DNA of 64,000 nt from Paramecium sonneborni (lineage: Eukaryota > Ciliophora > Oligohymenophorea > Peniculida > Parameciidae): positions 103,812 through 167,811 of the forward strand of contig CAJJDN010000179.1 in the NCBI GenBank assembly GCA_905182985.1. The letters run 5' to 3'. The number at the start of each line of letters is the position of its first letter. Position 1 is the first letter of the stretch. The position numbers and the translations under genes are program-made. Below, in pieces: positions 49,218 to 60,700 of this stretch. A model generated the notes under the pieces. That model was not told the origin of the DNA, searched no databases, and saw only the letters and a program-made list of their open reading frames with translations.

Positions 49218-52171
49218 ATGAATTAAACTGCACCTGTTCTCACTACATAAAAAAGAAGTTACTTATTAAATGCTTGTTTTTCATCTCTATTTGGAGGGCA
49301 TGAATTAAATTTACCATCAAAGTTGTATATATTACATGTAGAAATAAATTTAAAGAGTAGGTGATTATAGAATTAGTAAGTATAATTCAAACTTACATAA
49401 TTGGAAAATTAGTGGATAATTATGCTATTGTTTTGATAGTGCCTGCAAGCATCAATACGATACTTTAGATTAGCTTAAATTGTTTGATAAGCGAAGAGCA
49501 TCGCAAGACGAGATCAGAAATTGGATAATTAATAGGAATATTGATTCCTTAAAGTATAGGAACTGCTTCAGCAATTAAATATGATGGGAATATTTTAGAT
49601 GCAATAGTATTTTTTTTCTTGTTTCCTCGAGATTAATATATTGAATTAGGATTTACTTAAATGGAAAAATACTCTCGTTCCCGATATGCTTGTTTATTTT
49701 TGAAATTGATCTTGATATTGACTCATGTGAATAGAATGATAATAGCAAACATAATTAGATACATTTACTATTTCACACCGATTTTGATATGGATGGGTTT
49801 ATATGGATAGTTTTCTTAATTGTATGTAATTTTGAGAATTGAATTAGTTTGGAATATGTAGGAGAGCAATTTAATTTTTTAATGGGATCATCATATTAAT
49901 CAAGTTAGACACGTACATACTTGACAGTATTATTGAATGTTTTATTGATTGCAATTTGTTTGGGATTGTCATATATAGAAGAGAGTAGAATAGCAATAAT
50001 TTTAAGTGGTTGTTTAATAAATATAAAATTATTCAATATATTTGGATCAATGCCATAAGATAAGAAACAAATTTATAAAAATAGTTATCTTGATAGAGCA
50101 TATATGTACTTAAATTTATTAAGTTCATTATTGAATATTATTGCAATTATTTTATGTGGAATATTGGCTTAATCATATTATAGAGAATTATATTATGCAA
50201 TAATTCCAATATATTTATGTTATGTAGTATTACAATTGAAATTTGAATGCTATGTAAAAAAGTTCAAAATGTTTCATACATTGATTGAATGCGCATGTAT
50301 ATCAATGATGGATTATAAATTTGAAGGTATTTTTGCTTAAAGATTATTTGAATGTTCTACAATAGTAAGATTGTATAGTCTTATCCATTCAAATCCGAAT
50401 TATTTATTTTTTGAATAATTAGTTTGTTTTATAGTTTCATTGAATACGGATTATTCAATGAGTTAATGTTAATTGATTGGATTTTTGGTGTAAGTGTGTT
50501 TGAGATTCTTAATAAGAATGAAATCTCGATTGTTAATATGGATAATAGCAAAGTAAAGATAATTATAAGTAGATTAGTTAAAAGATGTTGACAGTAAAGA
50601 AATAGAAGGTAGAAGGTGCAGCATTTATAACAACTCTATAATTAGTAATGTGTCCATTAACATTCTTAATAATGATTATATCAAGTATTTTGGATAGTCC
50701 ATACATGCCATTTTTAGGATTACCAATATTTCATTTTGGATCTTTGAGGCCATTTAGAAATGTAACTTAAATTAGTAAACAGATAACAAGTTCATCAGAA
50801 GGATCTATTTACAATTCTTATTTGAGTAAAGCATATGATAAATTACTATGTTCTGAACCCTTATGGAGTCATTATTTGATAAGGATAGGAAAATATATAG
50901 GAATAATTTAATTATTGGAATATTAGGGAGGATATGCAGTAATATAATTTAAGGGTTTAGAATCATAGGAGACAACAAGTTGTCATGGAATTGAAGCTAG
51001 AGAAGTTGATAGATTAGTAAATGTTAAAGATTGGGGATCATTTTGTGGAAGTGCTCTTACATATTAAAATGAATTCTCAGTATAGAGTTATGAAGAAAAT
51101 TAAATTATTTTAACAGGAATTATTGAAGCAACAGAATTTGTTAGTGGATTTAAGAAGATATATTTAAAAATGTTATGCTTTTATGCTTAAGAATTAAAAG
51201 AGAATAATTAAAAATCAATTTTAGAATTATCTAAAAGATATGATGGAAATGAACATTAATTTCCAAATTCATTTGGTGAATTAATCAAATTATCAAATAA
51301 ATTTTAATAATTCAAAGATGAGTAGACAAATCAATAAATAAATTAATAAACAGAAATGAAAATATAAGTTAGACCCCAAGTTAAAGTTTAAATTAAACAT
51401 GATGAAGATGATATAATGGGAATGTTAGATGATTTATCAAAAGATATTCCTTAATAAACAAAGAAATTACATTAATAGAGTAATTCATCAAACAAGAGTG
51501 GAAATGGAGAATTCTATATACATGTTTAGAGAGCAATCTTATATATTTATTAGATTTCATTAGGGGATTTAGATTTCAATTTTGAGAGTAGATTGAATTA
51601 GAAGGGATTATTTACATTATTTTAAAGTTCAAAGTGTTTTTCTGAATAAAGATAAATGAATGGAATTGATTAAATATTATCAGAAATTGCTACGAAAGCA
51701 ATAAGAAGTGCATTAAAATTAAGTTTAGATTTTTATTCAATAGAGGGTCATTTAATGATGAATGATTCTGAAGTCTTATAAGAATTAAATGGAATGAATG
51801 AATGTTATGTTGGAATGGGTAATGAGGAGGGTTGGTAATAAGCAATGTAAAGTAATTTATTATTATGGACATTGGGATATGATGGTGGTAAGAATAAATT
51901 GACAGTCTATCGACATACATATACATAAATATAATGTTAAATATTTAGATTTGATAGTGAAGTCATAAGAGGTATTGAAGCTAATCTGTAAATGGAATTA
52001 CTCTTTGCTACAAATAATGATGAAGAACGGTATTATGAATAATATAATTATTGTAGATATTCTATTCAAACCCATGAATAGTTTTTTAGGAATATGATCA
52101 TTGAAGGATCTGAATTACCTTTAGGATATGCTCCATTTTATTCTGGACCAATAATTCTTAGTTTAAGATGA
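49218..52171 (+). CDS. Pecanex-family multipass membrane protein
   Basis: About 950 aa; at least three small introns (near 49359, 49855 and 50570) are needed to keep frame, and their exact ends are not certain. The N-terminal half has many hydrophobic spans (YIIGKLVDNYAIVLIVPASI; FTPILIWMGLYGQF; YLTVLLNVLLIAICLGLSYI). The C-terminal half is soluble with pecanex landmarks: PFLGLPIFHFGSLRPF, then VIQFKGLESQETTSCHGIEA, matching the family's LKGLEF..T.C...E block, then a long polar Gln-rich insert and the end domain (GYAPFYSGPIILSLR). Pecanex proteins are ER membrane proteins linked to Notch signalling in animals; in a ciliate the role is presumably a more basic ER or lipid function. Confidence 0.82.
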
Positions 52172-52233
52172 TAAATATATATATAGATTCTTATTAATAT
52201 TTTATATTTATTATGTATTAACAAAACTAAATT

Positions 52234-53165
52234 ATGTATTAATAATAGCAACCCCCTCCATAACAATAACATCGTGATTATAATATTCCACCACCTGGTA
52301 AATAATTACATATATCCAAGGTTATCGTGCTCCCCGTTATCCAAGAGAAGAGTTGCCTGAGAATCAAGAATAAAATCTAGATTTAGGAGGTGCCTATTAA
52401 TCTTATATATATAATTGTGGAGAGTGTTGTGGTAATTGTAAAGCTGTCTGTCCTTGTAATCCTTTTGTTGAATATCCATATGTCTAAGTTGAATAAAGCT
52501 TTGTTGGTGTCTATCTACGTTTTGGAAAATATATTAAGACAGGTAATCTTTTTTATATATCAATTTAAGTTCAACCTGGGTTAATTTACATCAATCCTTG
52601 CACTGATACAATTTAAAAAGTTGATTGTAAAGTTCAAATGATTGACTGTCCAAGATAATAAGTTATGACTAAAGACAATATTTTAGTCAGCATTGATGCA
52701 ACTGTTTATTATAGAATAGTTATGCCAAGACGATCCATATTTTATATCAATGATTTACATCAAGCTGTTTCATAATTGACTCTTGCTACAATTAAAAGCA
52801 TTGCAGGATCTCATACTTTATAAGATTTATTGGAAAAAAGAGCAGAAGTTCAAAAACAAATTGAATCCTTTGTAGATGAACATGTTTGGGAATGGGGTAT
52901 TGATATTGAGAACATGTTAATTAAAGATATTCAATTAAATCCTGATTTATAGAACACCTTATCTATGGCAGCTAAAGAATAAAGAGCAGCTTAAGCTAAA
53001 GTCATTTCAGCATAAGGAGATGTTTAATCAGCTAAACTTATGAAATAAGCTGCAGAACTATTAGATTCAAAAGCAGCTATGTAAATTAGATATCTAGATA
53101 CAATCACTACATTAGGATAACAAGGATCCACTAAAGTAGTATTGCTTCCAACTGAATCTAAATGA
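52234..53165 (+). CDS. Stomatin/prohibitin-like (SPFH, band 7) protein
   Basis: 293 aa after two introns (23 and 27 nt). A Pro/Gln N-terminus is followed by a Cys-rich patch (YNCGECCGNCKAVCPCNPF) that may be palmitoylated. It takes the place of the usual hydrophobic hairpin, which is weak here. The SPFH core is clear: FVGVYLRFGKYIKTVQPGLI, MTKDNILVSIDATVYYRI, LATIKSIAGSHTLQDLLEKR, WGIDIENMLIKDIQL and the helical tail AAKEQRAAQAKVISAQGDVQ. These proteins oligomerise on the cytosolic side of membranes and organise microdomains and channels. Confidence 0.92.
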
Positions 53166-53881
53166 TCATGATAATATATAAAAATTATTCTATATAAATT
53201 AAGTTCAACTTATTTATTAAAAAAACTTTGAGCCCTTCTTCTATAACACAATGGACATATTGTATTCAAAGAGATTAATAATTGTTCTTCATCAGTATGT
53301 TCAAGTAATAGTTATTTAATACTAATGAGCTAAAAGAAGAAACAATAAAATTTAGCTATCTAATTACATTGGAAATGTAATATGAGGTTTAACAAAGAAG
53401 ATTATTAAGATCTAAAAATGTGTTATGAGAATGATATCTAAACTTATTGTTTCTCAAATAATTTTTATAATATAGATTTCTGATGGAAAAAACAAAAATA
53501 ATATTAAATAAATAAGACATTTCGCATTTCGTATATATACTTAAAAGAATGCTTATATAATTTTTTTTCTTATTGTTTCGTGCTTGGAACTCTAATAACA
53601 GAAAATTGAAAAGATTTAAGGAATAATGATATTATATAATTTGATTGTTTTTTTTAAATATTTAATAGAAGAATGAAGCAAGAGTTTGGATGAATATTTT
53701 TTAAATAATATATTATAGAATAGTTATGGAATTCAGATGTGACAATAATTGAAGAAGTGGAAAAGATATTAATATTTAATAAAGTATTATATTGTGGGAT
53801 TGTTATATATATATTAATTTATTTTTTTGAAATAAAAGATTGTGATTTGATAATTTATTTTAAATAGTGAAAATTAAAGGA
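53166..53881. other. Spacer with a possible small minus-strand gene
   Basis: On the minus strand a TGA-free frame runs from about 53480 leftwards and ends, if a 20-nt intron near 53194-53213 is accepted, at 53166-53168, exactly next to the stomatin stop. It encodes ..EHTDEEQLLISLNTICPLCYRRRAQSFF, a RING-like CPLC tail, but no start or first zinc ligands could be found. The right part (53500-53881) is AT-rich promoter sequence for the EF-G gene. Confidence 0.3.
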
Positions 53882-56346
53882 ATGTTGCGAGGTTGTCTTA
53901 GGAAGGGAATTTAGAGTTATTCATCAATTAGAGAGAGAATAAATTAAGAGAGAGCTGAGAGATTGAAGAATTTACCAACAACAACTTAAGAGAAGATTAG
54001 AAATTTTGGAATAATTGCTCATATAGATGCAGGGAAAACAACAACAACAGAGAGAATGTTATTTTATGCAGGAGCAATTCCATTTCCAGGTGAAGTACAT
54101 GATGGTACAACAACAATGGATTTTATGCCTCAAGAGAGATAAAGAGGGATAACAATTAGATCTGCTGCAATATCATTTAATTGGGCAAATCATTAATATA
54201 ATTTGATTGATACACCTGGTCATATAGATTTTACGGCAGAAGTAGAAAGATCTCTTAGAGTGTTAGGTACAATTGATAATAAGTAATATTTACAGATGGA
54301 GCTATAGCAATATTTGATGGAGTATCTGGTGTATAAACATAATCAGAGACAGTATGGTTATAGGCAAATAAATTTAATATTCCAAAGATTGCATTTGTTA
54401 ATAAAATGGATAGATAGGGAGCATCATTAGAATATACATTATAATCAATGAGAGATAGATTGAATATAAAACCATTCATGTAGAGAATATTAATAAATAA
54501 TTATAGAATGTAAATACCAGTAGGAGAGATTGACCATTTCAATTCAGTAATAGATTTATTGACATTGAAAGAGATTGTATGGTTAGATAAGTATGGATCA
54601 GAAGTAGAATTTAGAGATATCGATAAATCACATCGTTATTATGATAAAGCTATTAAAGCACGCGATGATCTATTAACATCAGTATCTGAATATGATGAAA
54701 AAATAGCTGAACTCTATTTAGAGGATTCAAACGAATTACTTAATTAAAAACTATTATTATAATCAATAAGAGAAATCATTAATAAACATTACAATTAATG
54801 TTGTCCTATCTATTTTGGATCTGCTCTTAAGAATAGAGGTATTTAACCAATACTTGATGCTGTACATTAATTATTACCAGGACCAAGTGAAAGACCTTTA
54901 ATTTTTGATATTAATAATCCAAAAAATAAAAGGAAATTAGAAAAGAGTGAAAAATTAACTGCTTTTATATATAAAGTTTTATAAGATTAAGATTTGGGAT
55001 TATTAGGATTCACTAGAATTTATTCTGGGGAAATGATTTAAAAATAAAATTATACAAATAGCACAAAAGATGAATTAATTAAAGTTGGAAATCTCTTTAG
55101 AGTCAGAGCTAATAGATATGTTCCAATTAATAGTGTTTAAGCAGGTGATATTATTGCAATCTAATCTAAATAAGTTAATGCTGGTTCTACTATTATCGGA
55201 TCTAATGATGAAAGGTATTATTACTATATATAAATCATTTATTTAGGTTTGTATTATAACAATTATAATTACCTTAATGTGTTTTCTTTGCTAATTTAGA
55301 ATATGAATCAGCAAAAGACAAACTTAAATTAGATTAAGCTTTGTAATAGTTATAATTAGAGGATGAAAGTCTCAAAATTACTGTAACTGATGAAACTCTT
55401 ATTACTATTGGAGGATAAGGAGAATTACATTTAGAAATTGTTGTCTAAAGATTAAAAGAAGATTTTGGTTTAAATACTAAACTCAAAAAAATGCAAGTCG
55501 AATATAAAGAAAGCATCAGTGAAGAAGGTGTCTTAGAACTTAAATATTAAGATATTCTTAAAGGAAGACCTTTATGGTTTAAATTAAAATTAAAATTACA
55601 GCCAACAGAATCATAAGAGAATGAAGTCATATTTGATTTTGATAGAGAAAATGATTTCGATTTACTTTATAAATAATTCAAAGAATCATAACTTAGATAA
55701 ATGACTAATCAAAAAAATGAAACATCAGTTAAATATATTAAGAATCCATGTAAAAACATAGAAATAGAAACAATAAATGATGATTATGGAGAAGAAAAAG
55801 CTTATCATATATCTTCATTACAATTTCAAATGTTTTATCATCTTGAAAAGTCTATTTTGGCATCACTAAATAGAGGTTTCTTAAAATCATATCAAATGCA
55901 TGGTGTTAAAGCAACTATATTAGATGGAGCTTTTTCACTTAAAAGAACTAATGACTTAGCTATTGGAAGAGCAGTCTAAAAACTTATGTAAGATATCCAT
56001 CCAATACTTAAAGTATAATATCTATTTAATCTAGCCAATCATTCTTGAGCCTATTATGGATCTTGAGATCTCTTGTCCTAATTCTTTATAATAAAAAATT
56101 ATTAATGATTTGATCTCACAAAGAAGAGGAAAAATCATTGAAATTAAATAAGACTAAAATAGACTTGGATCATAAAATAGTAATCGAGTTATCATTACTG
56201 CCACCATTCCATCATAAGAAACCATTGGCTATTCTACTGCCATTAGATCTATATCTCAAGGAGAAGCTTACTTCTCTATGAGTTTCAAAAACTATGAATT
56301 TGTAGGCGGACAAAAGTAAAGTGAACTTATCTCTGAGGCCTTTTGA
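53882..56346 (+). CDS. GFM2: Mitochondrial elongation factor G2 (ribosome-releasing GTPase)
   Basis: 793 aa; introns 54267-54295, 55215-55246 and 56013-56034. A basic, Ser-containing presequence ([19 protein letters not shown]) fits mitochondrial import. GTPase motifs: G1 [14 protein letters not shown]2 [10 protein letters not shown]3 DTPGHIDF, G4 NKMD. Later domains include [15 protein letters not shown] and the domain V ending [32 protein letters not shown] and the C-terminal pattern suit EF-G2 (GFM2, ribosome recycling) better than EF-G1, but the split is made by eye. Domain IV carries an insertion rich in Asn/Glu/Lys. All G motifs are intact. Confidence 0.92.
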
Positions 56347-56401
56347 AAATTTAGCTTTTTATATATATTTCATCCATTTTATTGTTTATTTAAACTATAT
56401 A

Positions 56402-56557
56402 ATCTTATTTTTTAGAATATTATATATTTCTTATTAAATTATCTTATTTTTTAGAATATTATATATTTCTTATTAAATTATCTTATTCTTTAGAATATTA
56501 TATATTTCTTATTAAATTATCTTATTCTTTAGAATATTATATATTTCTTATTTAAAT
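56402..56557. repeat. 39-bp tandem repeat, four copies
   Basis: Units begin at 56402, 56441, 56480 and 56519 with period 39. Each contains TTTAGAATATTATATATTTC followed by a TTATTAAAT spacer; copies differ only in TTTTTT versus TTCTTT. Non-coding, just beyond the EF-G2 stop. Confidence 0.9.
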
Positions 56558-56697
56558 ACTCATTTTCAAAATAAAAATTATGAATATATATCCTCATTAT
56601 ATTCTTATTCTAAATTTTCCACACTTTCCTTACTTTCCTTACTTTCTATTTACCCAACCTAAACATTCATATACTCATAAGCTCTATTTATATATAA

Positions 56698-57245
56698 TCA
56701 AATTTACTGTCCCAATATTACATCCCACTTATAACGTAAAGTCTTATAATATCTATTCTTAACCATATTCAAAGTCCTTCCTGGAAAACTCTTAGCTATT
56801 TTGAAAAACTTTGGACCCTATTCTAATACTTATAGAAGTATTTATCTATCTTCTTAATAATTAAATGGTATTGCTTCATGCTTTCTATTCTAAATAATAT
56901 ATTCATCAAATATTCTTACAATTCTTTTAGAAGAGGCTCGTTTTTTTCTTTTATCATGGATAATTTGTCTTCTTCTTCTCTTTCTCGGTTTCTTCTATGG
57001 TACTTTTTATATTGGATTATAATAATCATTCTGAACTTCATTTTCATCAAAATTGAAAGTTTCATTACTCTCTACTACTTTCTATTAATCTAATACTTAC
57101 TCAATTAAAGTTATTCGTGAACATCTTCTGATGAAATTTCTGTTTGTTAAAAGTAGGCTAACATAAAATTAGTTTATAGAAAGTCTAAGTTATTGTTAAA
57201 AACATTATTACTTTATTAGACTGCAAGAATATCCTTAGATTACAT
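56698..57245 (-). CDS. Myb/SANT DNA-binding protein, copy 2
   Basis: 174 aa; a 23-nt intron (GTAAG..AAAG) early in the gene restores frame. Same plan as copy 1: Gln/Asn-rich acidic N-terminus, a basic stretch (KKPRKRRRRQIIHDKRKKR) that looks like a nuclear signal, then the Myb unit IPFNYQEDRQILLQVLEQGP, FFKIAKSFPGRTLNMVKNRY and KTLRYKWDVILGQ. Helix three keeps VKNRYYK-LR. A sequence-specific regulatory role is inferred. The two paralogues flank the pecanex-stomatin-EF-G2 block on the same strand, 8.5 kb apart. Confidence 0.82.
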
Positions 57246-57747
57246 ATATTTGAAGAAGTTGAGAGTAGAGATTTAGCTTATTTTAATAAATCAATATATG
57301 TTAAAAAACAAAATGATTTAAAAATGCTAAAAAAACGATTATGATAAATCTTAATAATTAATGAGGAATTTTTATTTTATTATGTAAATTCTTCATTAAT
57401 TTTACTGCTCAGTAAAAATATTTTAGAATTATACCAATCTTTCTATAAATTCAAACAAATTGTTATATTGCACCTCAAACACAAGTTCACTCTAAAACTA
57501 TTTTATTTATTCATCATTAATAGTGATATTAAATTATACTATATTACCTAATTATTCAGGAATTCTTTCATTATATTTTATTCCCACAAATATTTAATAT
57601 TAATTTAACAATTTTAATAGAATTAGTATTCCATTTTTTAAAAAAAGTATTTTTGTTAAATTACAATCATAATATTAAATCTAGAAATTCTTTGAAGTGT
57701 TTACAAGTTTGATTTAATTGAAATTTAGTTTAATATTTTAAATTTAA
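57246..57747. other. AT-rich divergent spacer
   Basis: Upstream of Myb copy 2 (minus) and of the large repeat gene (plus). No recognised element. Confidence 0.5.
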
Positions 57748-60700
57748 ATGAATATTAATGCTCAAAATGCTTATATTGAAGAATTAAACGATGCTTAGAT
57801 CTAAGAAATCAAAGCATAAAGAAAAATATTTGGAGGAATTATCAAAAAAGGAGATCCGCTTTACAAAAACATCATTAACTTAATTTTATTTGCTTTTCTG
57901 TTGCCTTGCATGATTATTTTTGAATTAGCGATGGGAGTCAAAAATTTGCTTATTCGTTTTTTGGAATCCCTAATTACATTAAAGAATAGTATTGTTCATG
58001 CCTATAGGTGTTCAAAGGAATTTTTTATTTCAACTTACTATTTTCTCTCAAATTGGATTATTAAAATATGGTGCCGTTTAATCAATTAAATCAAATATGG
58101 CTTAACAACATGTTTAGCATATATTGCTTTGAAATTGTAACAAGTCAAAATGTTTATCATATTTTATTCTTAATTGTTCATAAAAAATTTCATTATTTTT
58201 CCAGAAAAATGGATAATATAGAAAGTAGTAATTTTAATCGAATTTAGCAGAAGCCTTTTAAATTAAATGAAAATGAAACTTTTACAATATACAAGATTCA
58301 CAATAGATTAAATCAAATTTCTAATTATTAAGATAAAGTAAATCTCAATTATCATTTATAAAGCTATTATTTATCTGAAAGATTAATGCAATTAATTAGC
58401 ATCTGCTTGTTGGTTTTATATTAAAAAAATATCTAGTTTATTTTATGAATGTATATTATACCCATTGGTATAGGTATATAAATTTACTACTTATTGTTTT
58501 TATTTGTTTATTCAATCATATCAAAGAATAATTAAATTATCTAATGTAGTACTAGATTATGCTTCTTTAATTTTAAACTATTTAAAAACAATATTTCTTT
58601 AACTTAAGGAATCTATAGAATTTTGCATTACATTTACAATAAATTTTGTAAAGTACATCAAAAATCAAATAATTTCTTACTGTTCATTGCTTCTGAATTA
58701 AGCGTCAATAAGGCTTTTACAATTTAAAAAATTTACAATCGCTTAAATCAAAGTATTTAATATTAAGATATAGTAAATCATAAATATTGTTTATAATGCT
58801 ATAAAATCTTCCATAGTTTATATGAAAGATAAATTTAATTAATTCTGCTAATTTATATTAATTCCAATTTTAGGTAAAATTACTGATTTTTGCATTTATT
58901 TGTTTATTTAATCATATCAAAGAATAATTAAATTATCCAATTTAGTACTAGATTATGCTTCTTTAATTTTAAACTATTTAAAAACAATATTTCTTTAACT
59001 TAAGGAATCTATAGAATTTTGCATTACATTTACAATAAATTTTGTAAAGTACATCAAAAATCAAATAATTTCTTACTGTTCATTGCTTCTGAATTAAGCG
59101 TCAATAAGGCTTTTACAATTTAAAAAATTTACAATCGCTTAAATCAAAGTATTTAATATTAAGATATAGTAAATCATAAATATTGTTTATAATGCTATAA
59201 AATCTTCCATAGTTTATATGAAAGATAAATTTAATTAATTCTGCTAATTTATATTAATTCCAATTTTAGGTAAAATTACTGATTTTTGCATTTATTTGTT
59301 TATTTAATCATATCAAAGAATAATTAAATTATCCAATTTAGTACTAGATTATGCTTCTTTAATTTTAAACTATTTAAAAACAATATTTCTTTAACTTAAG
59401 GAATCTATAGAATTTTGCATTACATTTACAATAAATTTTGTAAAGTACATCAAAAATCAAATAATTTCTTACTGTTCATTGCTTCTGAATTAAGCGTCAA
59501 TAAGGCTTTTACAATTTAAAAAATTTACAATCGCTTAAATCAAAGTATTTAATATTAAGATATAGTAAATCATAAATATTGTTTATAATGCTATAAAATC
59601 TTCCATAGTTTATATGAAAGATAAATTTAATTAATTCTGCTAATTTATATTAATTCCAATTTTAGGTAAAATTACTGATTTTTGCATTTATTTGTTTATT
59701 TAATCATATCAAAGAATAATTAAATTATCCAATTTAGTACTAGATTATGCTTCTTTAATTTTAAACTATTTAAAAACAATATTTCTTTAACTTAAGGAAT
59801 CTATAGAATTTTGCATTACATTTACAATAAATTTTGTAAAGTACATCAAAAATCAAATAATTTCTTACTGTTCATTGCTTCTGAATTAAGCGTCAATAAG
59901 GCTTTTACAATTTAAAAAATTTACAATCGCTTAAATCAAAGTATTTAATATTAAGATATAGTAAATCATAAATATTGTTTATAATGCTATAAAATCTTCC
60001 ATAGTTTATATGAAAGATAAATTTAATTAATTCTGCTAATTTATATTAATTCCAATTTTAGGTAAAATTACTGATTTTTGCATTTATTTGTTTATTTAAT
60101 CATATCAAAGAATAATTAAATTATCCAATTTAGTACTAGATTATGCTTCTTTAATTTTAAACTATTTAAAAACAATATTTCTTTAACTTAAGGAATCTAT
60201 AGAATTTTGCATTACATTTACAATAAATTTTGTAAAGTACATCAAAAATCAAATAATTTCTTACTGTTCATTGCTTCTGAATTAAGCGTCAATAAGGCTT
60301 TTACAATTTAAAAAATTTACAATCGCTTAAATCAAAGTATTTAATATTAAGATATAGTAAATCATAAATATTGTTTATAATGCTATAAAATCTTCCATAG
60401 TTTATATGAAAGATAAACTCAAAAAATTAATATCTAACTTTGAGTTTTTAATTAAAAAATTAACTGATTTTTTTATTGTATTGATCGAAAAAATTGCTTT
60501 TTGTTTTTGGAATGGAGAATCTTTCATTTTAAACTTTTTATAAACAATATTTCTTTAAATTTAGGAGTCTGTAAAGTTTTGTGTTAATTTAGTAATATAT
60601 TATATAAAGTACTTCAAAAATATATTAATTTATCATTCATTTGCAATAATTGATTATTGTCTTGAAAAATATGAATAATTAAAACAAAATTTTATTTATC

